Assembly (NCBI GenBank): GCA_019634695.1
Contig: JAHCAW010000006.1
Location: 1 to 64,000 of the forward strand
Length of the DNA stretch: 64,000 bases
Origin: Candidatus Sumerlaeia bacterium
GTDB lineage: Bacteria > Sumerlaeota > Sumerlaeia > SLMS01 > JAHLLQ01
Reading direction: 5' to 3'
In this document: one piece after another, positions 52,671 to 60,277 of the stretch
Position numbering within the stretch: position 1 is the stretch's first letter
Layout of the letters: every line of letters begins with the position of its first letter
Notes under the pieces: model-generated
The model's input: the letters and a program-made list of their open reading frames with translations, nothing else
What the model was told of the DNA's origin: nothing
Databases searched by the model: none
Position numbers and translations under genes: made by a program

Positions 52671-53143
52671 GCGCCACGCCCGGGCCATCGGCCGCCGTCT
52701 CCCGGTGATCGGCCCCGAGGCCCTCGAGGCCCTGCTTGCCTACCCTTGGCCCGGCAATATCCGCGAGCTTTCCAACTGCCTCGAGCGCGCCGTCCTGCTC
52801 TGCGACGACACGGTCATTGCACCCCGGCACCTGATCTTTCAGCCGGGCGTCGAGCGGCGCCCGCCGCCGCCGGCACCCCCGACCGACAATCGCTCACTCG
52901 TCGACGTCGAGCGCGAGCACATCGCCCGGGTCCTCGCCGCCTGCGGGGGCAACCAGCTCCGCGCCGCCGACGTCCTGGGAATCCACCGCAACACCCTGCG
53001 CAAGAAGCTCCGCGAGTACGACCTCGACACCACCGGTTCCTCATAGGCCCGAAATGTTCCCCCTCCGGCAGTTCTCCGGCATTGACCGCTGCCGAGGTCC
53101 CCTTCACGATTTCCGCCGATAGCTGCCCGAATGGAGCCCCCAA

Positions 53144-54436
53144 ATGAATGTCCATCTGCCGTTCGGGGCGGACACCGTCCCCGTCGATGTCCCGGACAAC
53201 TGGATCAACGGCCGGTGCTACCGCGCCTTTCGCTTCGATCCCGCCCACGACGAACGCGCCGAAATCCTGGCCGCCTTCAATGAACCGGTCGGCATGGAAT
53301 CCGTCGCCGCCACCATCCGCGGCAAGGCTCGTCGCCAGGGCGTCGTCGTCATCGACACCTCCGCCCCCGCGCTCCTGCAAACCTTCCTTCCCGCCCTGCT
53401 CGAGGAACTCCTCGATGCCTCCGGACTGAAGCCCAACCACCTGACGCTGCTCGTCGCCAACTCGGTCTGGCAGACGGTCACCTCCGACGACGTCGAGGCG
53501 CTCCTGCCGCCCGACCTGCGCAAGCGCCACCCCGTCGAACTGCACGACCCCTTCGACGCCGGCAAGTCCCGCAAGGCCGGCGCGGTGCTCGGCGGCATCG
53601 ACGTCCACCTGAACAAGACCTATCTCGACGCCGACCTGCGCATCCTGTGCGGGCCCGTCGCCCCGGACATGATCCACGGCTTCCGCGGCGGCCGCAGCCT
53701 CGTCCTGCCCGGACTTGCCTCCGAGCAGACCCTGCAGCACCTCTACTCCTTCGATAACGTCTCCCAGCCCGCCGTCACCTATGGCGGCCTCCAGAACAAC
53801 CCGTTCCATGCGGCCGGCATGCAGGCGCTGATGCTGGCCGGCTGTGACCTGGTCGTCGCGCCGATCCCGGCGCCCGACGGGCGTCTGTCCCAGCTCGTCG
53901 TCGGGGATCCCGGCCAGGCCTTCCTCGCCGCCGTCACGCGGATGACCGACAAGATGAGCGTCACGCTCAAGGAGCCGATGGACATCGTGGTGACCTGCGG
54001 CGGTGGCGCGCCGTACGATTCGACGCTGGCGCAGGTGGTCAACGCGCTGGCCGCCGTCGAGCCGGTGCTCAAGCCCGATGGGACGATCCTCTTGTCGGCC
54101 GAGCTGGCCGGCGGTTTTGGCGCCGACCCGTTGCGGCGCCTGCTACTCGAGGCGCAAAGCCCGGCGGGCTTCCGCAAGCGGTTCGCCGAGGCCGGCTCCT
54201 TCGTGCCCGGCCAATGGGTCGCCCAGCGACTCTTCCGCATCCTCGACGCCCACGAAATCATTCTCTACACGCACGGGCTCAGCGACGACGAGGTGTGGGC
54301 GGCCGGCCTGACGCCGATCGACCACGCGCAGGACGCGATTGAGGTCGCCATGCAGGAGCACGGTCAGCGCTGCAAGATCTGCGCGCTGCCCGACGGCCCC
54401 TTCTCGCTCGCCTCGTTGCCGGTGCGCCCGCGCTGA
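53144..54436 (+). CDS. LarA/DUF2088-like protein (lactate racemase family)
   Basis: A 430-residue protein with the LarA N- and C-domain layout. LarA enzymes use a nickel-pincer nucleotide tied to a lysine. The characteristic segment in LarA is HxxAGFSGGxK...PG; here it reads MIHGFRGGRSLVLPG, so the position of the tethering lysine appears to be Arg. The later VTCGGGAPYDSTLAQ strand and the C-terminal domain are family-like. It may therefore be a LarA relative with a different or non-covalent cofactor, or another racemase/epimerase. No larB/C/E genes are present. ATG 53144 has GGAG seven bases upstream; a strong hairpin follows the stop. Confidence 0.75.
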   Translation: MNVHLPFGADTVPVDVPDNWINGRCYRAFRFDPAHDERAEILAAFNEPVGMESVAATIRGKARRQGVVVIDTSAPALLQTFLPALLEELLDASGLKPNHLTLLVANSVWQTVTSDDVEALLPPDLRKRHPVELHDPFDAGKSRKAGAVLGGIDVHLNKTYLDADLRILCGPVAPDMIHGFRGGRSLVLPGLASEQTLQHLYSFDNVSQPAVTYGGLQNNPFHAAGMQALMLAGCDLVVAPIPAPDGRLSQLVVGDPGQAFLAAVTRMTDKMSVTLKEPMDIVVTCGGGAPYDSTLAQVVNALAAVEPVLKPDGTILLSAELAGGFGADPLRRLLLEAQSPAGFRKRFAEAGSFVPGQWVAQRLFRILDAHEIILYTHGLSDDEVWAAGLTPIDHAQDAIEVAMQEHGQRCKICALPDGPFSLASLPVRPR

Positions 54437-54448
54437 CTCCAAACGAAA

Positions 54449-54476
54449 GGGGCGGGACGCTTGCGCGCCCCGCCCC
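54449..54476. terminator. bidirectional terminator-like hairpin
   Basis: GGGGCGGG and CCCGCCCC pair around a 12-nt loop, 13 bases past the stop of the LarA-like gene and 27 bases before the stop of the minus-strand gene at 54503. It can serve both converging genes. There is no U-tract. Confidence 0.55.
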
Positions 54477-54502
54477 GGTTCCTGCATTCATCGACGGTCG
54501 GT

Positions 54503-55063
54503 TCAGCTCTTCTCGACCGTTGCCTTCATGCGCTCGCCCTTCACCTTCCAGCCACGGGGCAGGAAGCGCTTGCCGAAGTTCTGCGCGCTGTTGAAGTCCG
54601 TCTTGGCGAACAGCGGCCCGCCGGACTTCGGCTCGACCAGGCTCAGCAGCTTCGTGCGCAGGTCCGAGAACAGCGAACCGCTCTTGAACGAGCCAAGCGT
54701 GTCGGCGACGGCCTTCTTCTTGATGTCCAGCGTCACGCGCGGCTTGCGGGTGCTCTTGCCCTTGCGGCCCTTGGAAAGGCCCAACGAGACCAGCAGCTTG
54801 TCGAGTTCCTTCTCCGCCGCGCGCACCTTGCGCTGGGCTTCCTGTGCCTCGGACTTCGCCGCGGTAACCGCTTCGCGCTTGGCTGCAATCTCGCCCTGCA
54901 GCAGCTCCAGACGCTCCGCTTCGATCGCCGCGATCTTGGCCCGGCGATCCTGTTCGAACTGTGCCAGCTTGCTGGCGATGTCGGCTGCCACGCGCGCCTT
55001 TCTCGGCGCCTTCGCCGCTTTCGCGGCCTTCCGCCCCTTCTTCGACGTCGCTCGCTTCGCCAT
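54503..55063 (-). CDS. Lys/Ala-rich basic protein, possible nucleoid-associated or RNA-binding
   Basis: A 186-residue very basic protein without a recognised catalytic domain. The N-terminal 25 residues are Lys/Ala-rich repeats (KKGRKAAKAAKAPRKARVAA), followed by a predicted coiled coil (about 27-95, IASKLAQFEQDRRAKIAAIE and onward), another basic patch (GRKGKSTRKPR) and a C-terminal region. The histone-H1-like tail plus coiled coil is seen in bacterial DNA-compacting proteins, but that is inference from composition. ATG at 55061-55063 has AAGGA upstream and a promoter-like region behind it. It has its own transcription unit and converges with the LarA-like gene. Confidence 0.7.
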   Translation of the reverse strand: MAKRATSKKGRKAAKAAKAPRKARVAADIASKLAQFEQDRRAKIAAIEAERLELLQGEIAAKREAVTAAKSEAQEAQRKVRAAEKELDKLLVSLGLSKGRKGKSTRKPRVTLDIKKKAVADTLGSFKSGSLFSDLRTKLLSLVEPKSGGPLFAKTDFNSAQNFGKRFLPRGWKVKGERMKATVEKS

Positions 55064-55083
55064 GTCACTAATCCTTTGTTAAG

Positions 55084-55116
55084 ATTATCGTGGTCCGAAA
55101 ATTGACCGAACGTCAA
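55084..55116 (-). promoter_or_regulatory. promoter-like element and palindrome for the basic-protein gene
   Basis: On the minus strand, GATAAT (55084-55089) fits a -10 box, and upstream of it a perfect palindrome TTGAC-N5-GTCAA lies at 55102-55116. It overlaps the expected -35 position (TTGACG) with a spacing of about 21 bases, so it may be an operator. Distance to the start codon is about 20 bases. Confidence 0.45.
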
Positions 55117-55410
55117 TTCCCCGCCTCTATACGACCAACGCGGATGCGCTTCAAGCCCAAAATCGACATCCGCGCCGGATACACTCCCAATGTCCTTGCC
55201 GATGCTCGACTTGCAAAGTTGATGCACGTCACCGATGGCTGCCTTGTTTGTTAGGAGCCGCGGTCGTATTTTTTCGATTTTTTGGAGCCTGAAATCCTGC
55301 CTTGCCAACCCGACAATCGTGTCCGCCTGAGTGGGCCGAATCTCGCGATGTTGGACTCGCGACATCGCGATTGCCCGCTTGTGAACACCGGCGAAATCCG
55401 CCATAAGCAG

Positions 55411-55442
55411 CGGGGCCGCTTCCTGTTCCGGAAGCGGCCCCG
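55411..55442 (-). terminator. strong hairpin after pfp
   Basis: CGGGGCCGCTTCC and GGAAGCGGCCCCG form a perfect 13-bp stem with a 6-nt loop (TGTTCC), 31 bases beyond the stop of the minus-strand phosphofructokinase gene. There is no clear U-tract after it on the minus strand. Confidence 0.65.
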
Positions 55443-55473
55443 AATGCACCAGCGAACGGCGTTTGCCCCGTTG

Positions 55474-56814
55474 TCAGGGCTTCGGTACCCGCACGCCGCG
55501 CAGCTCGCCCTTGGCCGGCAGAGCACCCAGCAGCGGTCGCGCCCACTCGACGAACTCCGGCGTCACGTCCGTGCCCGACGCCGTGATGAAGGCGTCGTCC
55601 ATGGGCCTGTATTGCTTCATGCCCTTGGGGAAGTTGACGCCCGAGACATCCTCCAGCGCGGCGCGGAACGGCTCGCACAGGTACTTGCCCCACGGGTTTG
55701 GCAGGCGCCGGAAGCAGATCGAACCGCTCGTTTCGCCAGCCATCGCCGAGCGCACGGCCACCACGCCGGCCTCGCGCGCCTCGAGCGCATCCACCTCGCT
55801 CGTCACGCCCGCCATCGAGCGCTGCGCGTAGCCCAGCGTGTCCGCACGCACCCGGAACTTCTTGTCGTACTTGCGGAACATGTGAATCTTGACCACCGAG
55901 GAGAGGAAGTCCGCCAGCGCCCCCGAGCCCGAGAGCTGCGTGTGGCCGAAGGAGTCCTTCTTCGCTCCGCCCGACAGGTCCTCGACGGAGCCCGTCGCGT
56001 CGAACATGTCGATCACCTTGTCCATCCCGAGCTCGCGCAGCTCGGCCCGCACGAGGTCGCTCTGCAGGAACAGGTTGCCGTCCTTGTCGGCCACGCCCTC
56101 GCTCGCCGCCACCAGCACGCGCTTGTGCTTCTGGTAGGCCGCGTCGATGTCGTCGAGCATGCCCTTGAGCGTGTACGAGCGCTCGGGCAGGTAGATCAGG
56201 TGCGGGCCGTCGCCCGGGTGCACGCGCGCCAGCGCCGACGCCGCCGTCAGCCAGCCCGCGTTGCGGCCCATGCAGATATCGATCTTGATGCCCGGCAGCG
56301 CCCGGTTGTCGGCGTCGTTGCCCATGAAGCAGGAAACGACGTACTTGGCCGCCGAGCCGAAGCCCGGGCAGTGGTCCGTCACCAGCAGGTCGTTGTCGAT
56401 CGTCTTCGGCACATGGAAGACGCACAGGTCGTATCCGCTCTCGCGGGCGATCTTGTTCACGATGCCGGCCGACAGCGCGCTGTCGTTGCCGCCGATGTAG
56501 AAGTAGTACCGCACGCCGTACTTTTCCAGAATCTGGAAGATCTTCTTGCAGTCCTCCTCCTTGGGCTTGAAGCGGCACGACCCCAACGCCGCGCCGGGCG
56601 TCGCCGCCACCGTCTCCAGATTCTCGGGCGCCTCGGCGCGCAGGTCCACGAAGTCCTCGCGCAGGATCCCCTCGACGCCGTTGCGCGCCCCGAAAATCCC
56701 CGTGATCGCCTCGTGCCGCAGCGCCTCCTGCACCACGCCCACCAACGACTGGTTGATCACCGCTGTCGGACCGCCCGACTGCCCGACCACCAGATTGCCC
56801 TTCGGAATCGCCAT
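55474..56814 (-). CDS. pfp: pyrophosphate-dependent 6-phosphofructokinase
   Basis: A 446-residue enzyme that converts fructose-6-phosphate to fructose-1,6-bisphosphate, reversibly when pyrophosphate is the donor. GQSGGPTAVIN (residues 11-21) is the phosphate loop; GGNDS at 108-112 carries Asp where ATP enzymes have Gly, and PKTIDND at 136-142 has the Lys typical of PPi enzymes (ATP enzymes: PGTIDND). MGRNAGW at 182-188 is the sugar-phosphate motif. These residues argue for PPi as the donor. ATG at 56812-56814 gives a start at MAIPKGNLVV. It is divergent from the GT-C-like gene 181 bases away. The enzyme suits organisms living on thin energy budgets. Confidence 0.92.
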   Translation of the reverse strand: MAIPKGNLVVGQSGGPTAVINQSLVGVVQEALRHEAITGIFGARNGVEGILREDFVDLRAEAPENLETVAATPGAALGSCRFKPKEEDCKKIFQILEKYGVRYYFYIGGNDSALSAGIVNKIARESGYDLCVFHVPKTIDNDLLVTDHCPGFGSAAKYVVSCFMGNDADNRALPGIKIDICMGRNAGWLTAASALARVHPGDGPHLIYLPERSYTLKGMLDDIDAAYQKHKRVLVAASEGVADKDGNLFLQSDLVRAELRELGMDKVIDMFDATGSVEDLSGGAKKDSFGHTQLSGSGALADFLSSVVKIHMFRKYDKKFRVRADTLGYAQRSMAGVTSEVDALEAREAGVVAVRSAMAGETSGSICFRRLPNPWGKYLCEPFRAALEDVSGVNFPKGMKQYRPMDDAFITASGTDVTPEFVEWARPLLGALPAKGELRGVRVPKP

Positions 56815-56995
56815 GGTCCCTGCTCCTTCCGCGTAGTTGGCCGGATCGGCCCCATTCGGCGCGCGCCGCAACCGATCTGCGCCCGCGCCGCCGCTTCCCT
56901 ACGGCCCCGCCCGCCGACAGGGCAAGGCGGGAACCGCCTCGCGGCCGGTGTTCCTCTTGCCGCCCGCCCCCACCTGCGGTCTCGTCGCCGCCGCC

Positions 56996-59080
56996 ATGGC
57001 CCGTTCCCGCCCCCTCGCCAAGCTCCTGTCGCCCGTCGAGCCCTCCGCCCTGCTCCCCAAGCGCTTCTGGGTGCTGCTCGCCTGCCTGCCCTTGGCCATC
57101 AGCTTCTTCCGCCCCGGGCTCGCCCCCCTCTTCGACGACTCCTTCCATTCCGACTTCCTGGTCAACCGCACCGCGCCGGGCCTGCTGGACACCCCGCCGA
57201 CCGATGACGTCCGCCTCGTCGGCGCCTGGGTGCTCCACGGCGACGGCCTGCGCCCGGCGCCCGATGCCACCGAACCCGCCGCTCTCGAGATTTACATTCC
57301 CGACGGGGCCTGGGACCGCGCGGTCATCGAGGTCATCGGCGCTCCCGACTCGGTCTGGGCCGCCCGCTTCGTCCGCCGCATGATCGATCCCGACCACGGC
57401 GACGAGGTGATCGTCTCCTCGCTCGCCTCGCAGAGCATCGTCTCCGAGAAGCCGTTCACCGTGCCCGCGAGCGGCTTGCCGGCCAGCGACCGGTCCGTCG
57501 CGCCGATGACGCTACGGCTCGAGCCCCGCGATCCCGGCCGCGCCGCCGAGGGCGACCGCTTCGCCCTGTTGCGCCGCGTCGAGGTTCGCATCACGTCGGA
57601 CCTCTACAACCGTCTGCCCATCGGCTTGCCCGACGTTCTCGCCCTCGGACTGCTGCCGATGCTCGTGGCGCTGATGCTGCGGACGGTTTTCGGTCTGGCG
57701 TCGAAGCGCTGCCTCAGCGGCGGACTCGGCTTCGGATTGCTGTTCGGTGTGTTGTTGGCGAAAGCGCCGGCGAACGTGGGATTTGTGTGGTCGATCGCCA
57801 CCGGCCTGTCGGTGGCGCTGGCGGCCCATGCGGTGCCCGCCGCCCGGGGAATGACGCGCGCCAAGGTCGTCGAGTTGAAGATCCCGCGCGAGCAGTGGAA
57901 CGCCCTCGCCGCCGGCCTGCTGCTCGTCTTCGTCCTGCTCGTGGGCCTGGAACGGCGCTGGGATGCCTTCGAAACGGCGCGTCGCCAGCCGCTGGGCTGG
58001 GACGCCACTGGCTTTGTCGAGATCGCCCTGAACGGCCGCGGCCTGTTCGAGACCGGACAGAGCTTCGCCCCGTGGGTGCGCGAGCCCGTCCTGCCCTGGC
58101 TGCTGCGGGTCTGGTTCCAGATCGCGCCGGTGACCGAGTCCTCGGCGCGCGTTCTGGCGCTGGGATTGTCGCTGGCAGCTCTGGCAGCGGTCTTCTGGGT
58201 GGGCCGTCGGTTGTTCGGTTGGTTCCCGGCGCTGGTGGCGGCGTTGGTGCTGGCATGGTCGCCGCAGTGGGCCGCCAACGGCGTGCGCATCTTGCGGTTG
58301 GACCTGCTGGTGCTCGTGCTGATGGGCCTGCTGGCGGTGCGGCTATGGTGGGAGGACACGCCCTACCGGCGCGCCGTCGGCATCGGGCTTGTCGGGGCGG
58401 CGGGGATGCTGACCCGCCTGAGCACCGCGGCGCTCGCGCTGCCCGTGTTGGCGTGGGAGGCATGGCGTCGCCGCTGGGGCGCGGGCGAGATCCTGCTCGC
58501 GCTGACGCTGGCACTGGTGCCCGTGCTGCCGCATCTGGCTTTCAACCGCCGCGCCAGCCTTGAGGGCGACCTCTTCTACTCCAGCAGCGTCCACACGCGC
58601 TACTATCTGAACCAGGAGTTCGCCGGCCAGCCCGGTCACCCGACCGCCGCCGAGGTCGCGGCCGATCCGTACGTCGGCGAACCGGTCGGCGTCCTCGCGT
58701 ACTTCTTCCAGTATCACAGCGTCGGCGAAGTGCTGGTGGGCCACGTCGTCGGAATGTGGGATCGCTTCGTGTGGGGCTCGCCGCGGGTGTTCCTGTTCCA
58801 CGGGCACGAGTGGCTGATGCTGCCCGGGCTGCTGGGGGCGTGGGTTCTGTGGCGCGACCGCAAGGCGTGGGTGCTGGGCTGGTTCGTGCTGGCGGTGCTG
58901 CCGTACGCGTTCATCGCCTCGCGCGGGGCGGTCTGGCGCCTTGGGGGCGAGGCCCACGTGGTGGTGCTGTGGATTTGGGCGTTGGGGGTGCAGCAGGCCG
59001 CGTTGTGGGGCTGGGACTGGTTGCAGCAGCGACGGGCTGCTAGTCGAAATCCAGATCCAGGTCGAAAGCCGGAAGGCTGA
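56996..59080 (+). CDS. GT-C-like polytopic membrane glycosyltransferase
   Basis: A 694-residue membrane protein with a first transmembrane helix (RFWVLLACLPLAISFF), a roughly 170-residue extracytoplasmic beta-rich domain, and about ten further helices from residue 230 onward. Around 395-420, LGWDATGFVEIALNGRGLFE and REPVLPWLLRVW resemble the first-loop acidic and HPPLY-like segments of GT39/GT83-type transferases, with Asp in place of the usual DE pair. A loop around HTRYYLNQEFAGQPG is family-like. The position of the extra domain is unusual. The donor is unknown. ATG 56996 is chosen over an upstream in-frame start at 56837 because the preceding stretch is Pro/Arg-rich. The 3' end overlaps the converging gene by 41 bases. 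Confidence 0.68.
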   Translation: MARSRPLAKLLSPVEPSALLPKRFWVLLACLPLAISFFRPGLAPLFDDSFHSDFLVNRTAPGLLDTPPTDDVRLVGAWVLHGDGLRPAPDATEPAALEIYIPDGAWDRAVIEVIGAPDSVWAARFVRRMIDPDHGDEVIVSSLASQSIVSEKPFTVPASGLPASDRSVAPMTLRLEPRDPGRAAEGDRFALLRRVEVRITSDLYNRLPIGLPDVLALGLLPMLVALMLRTVFGLASKRCLSGGLGFGLLFGVLLAKAPANVGFVWSIATGLSVALAAHAVPAARGMTRAKVVELKIPREQWNALAAGLLLVFVLLVGLERRWDAFETARRQPLGWDATGFVEIALNGRGLFETGQSFAPWVREPVLPWLLRVWFQIAPVTESSARVLALGLSLAALAAVFWVGRRLFGWFPALVAALVLAWSPQWAANGVRILRLDLLVLVLMGLLAVRLWWEDTPYRRAVGIGLVGAAGMLTRLSTAALALPVLAWEAWRRRWGAGEILLALTLALVPVLPHLAFNRRASLEGDLFYSSSVHTRYYLNQEFAGQPGHPTAAEVAADPYVGEPVGVLAYFFQYHSVGEVLVGHVVGMWDRFVWGSPRVFLFHGHEWLMLPGLLGAWVLWRDRKAWVLGWFVLAVLPYAFIASRGAVWRLGGEAHVVVLWIWALGVQQAALWGWDWLQQRRAASRNPDPGRKPEG

Positions 59081-59993
59081 GCGTGTCCTCGGAGTTGCCG
59101 CCCATCGGCCTGCGGTGATCGCCGCCGCCGGAAGCCACCGGCGGGGGAGTGGCGCCGCGGCTCGACACGGGCACCGGCGTGCCGTCGAAGCCGATGTCGG
59201 GCATTGCCTCCAGGGCATTCTGCGGGCCGGGCGTCGAGTCGTCCTCGTCCATGATGCGCGCCGCATCCATGATGAGGTGCATCGTCGGGATGTCGTTTGT
59301 GCGCTCGGAGGAGAGCAGCGCGTCGTAGACGACGATGCGCCCTTCGGTCCAGCGCATCAGGTCCAGAATGGCGGCAAAGCCCTGCATGCCGCCGGCCTCG
59401 ACGTGCGTGATCTCGCCCTTGTTCATGTAGATCGAGCCAACGCGGCCGTCGTTGGCGAAGATGCGCATCGTGCGGTCGCACCGCTTCTGGTTGAACATCT
59501 GGATCAGGTCCAGCAGCTCGAGGCCGTGCAGGTGCGGGTGGTCGGGAATCTCGGGAAAGAGCAACTGGCCGACCATGGTGGTGAGCCAGTCGGTGTGGAT
59601 GGGGCGCTCGCAGATGGCCGAGGCGCCGCGCTTCAGGGCCTCGTCGCGCATGCCGGGCCGCATGCCGGACTTGCCGCTGCCGCCGATGAAGATCAGATAG
59701 TTGTCCGGCCCGATCTGGTCGCGGATGGGGTCGATCATGTCGAGACCCATGACGTCGGGCAGGCGCTGGTCCAGCAGAACGATGCGCGGGCGGTTCATCG
59801 CCAGACTCATCGCATCGAAGCCCGACGGCGCCCGGTAGATCTCCATGATCGCGGGGAACCGCTCGCTCAGGTGCTTCTCCAACTCGAGCGCCTCGCTCGG
59901 GTTGCCCAAAGCCAACAGGACGACGATCGTCTCTTTTTCGACCGGCTCCTTCATCGGCGAAGCGAAATCCGGGTGCTGGACTGAGAGGTTCAT
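59040..59993 (-). CDS. receiver-domain regulator with PATAN/DUF4388-like domain
   Basis: A 317-residue protein. The first ~145 residues form a CheY-like receiver: IVVLLALGNPSEALELEKHL, the likely phosphoacceptor Asp75 in RIVLLDQRLPDVMGLDM, the IFIGGSG strand (Thr position as Gly) and ICERPIHTDWL with Arg in place of the usual Lys. Residues ~155-250 contain the DUF4388/PATAN pattern (LELLDLIQMFNQKRCDRTMR, IYMNKGEITHVEAGGMQGF and WTEGRIVVYD), often linked to gliding or pilus-related signalling. The C-terminus is low-complexity (acidic DLDLDFD). It overlaps the converging membrane gene by 41 bases (59040-59080). No cognate kinase is nearby. Confidence 0.82.
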   Translation of the reverse strand: MNLSVQHPDFASPMKEPVEKETIVVLLALGNPSEALELEKHLSERFPAIMEIYRAPSGFDAMSLAMNRPRIVLLDQRLPDVMGLDMIDPIRDQIGPDNYLIFIGGSGKSGMRPGMRDEALKRGASAICERPIHTDWLTTMVGQLLFPEIPDHPHLHGLELLDLIQMFNQKRCDRTMRIFANDGRVGSIYMNKGEITHVEAGGMQGFAAILDLMRWTEGRIVVYDALLSSERTNDIPTMHLIMDAARIMDEDDSTPGPQNALEAMPDIGFDGTPVPVSSRGATPPPVASGGGDHRRPMGGNSEDTLSLPAFDLDLDFD

Positions 59994-60277
59994 AGTCTAT
60001 CCGCCGGACAGGGTAGCCGGTTGCGGGGCGGTCAAGCCAAGCCATTTCTGGAGTCCGCGACGTCCCGCATGGCTCGAAATCGACATCCTCCGGGACAGTT
60101 TCGGGCCCGGCTCTGGTCCGTTGCCCCGCATCGTCCGGGCAGGACTGCCAACACTGTCAACCTTCAATCGGTGTACTTTTCTCTTCGGATTGTGTCTTGA
60201 GGTTGACGCGCCCTGCCCTCAGGCTCGTCAAAGCTGGCCGAGGTTGGGCGGGTCGAAGCGAAGGGGGGCCGGGGCTG

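Larger units (their letters stand above)
55064..55473. other. AT-richer intergenic region between the basic-protein gene and pfp
   Basis: About 410 bases holding the promoter of the minus-strand basic-protein gene and, further on, the pfp terminator (55411-55442). On the plus strand there are two T-runs (TATTTTTTCGATTTTTTGG, about 55267-55285), and an inverted repeat with 9-bp arms TCGCGATGT/ACATCGCGA lies at 55343-55370. This could contain a small RNA, but no clear promoter-terminator pair was found. No gene is supported. Confidence 0.4.
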
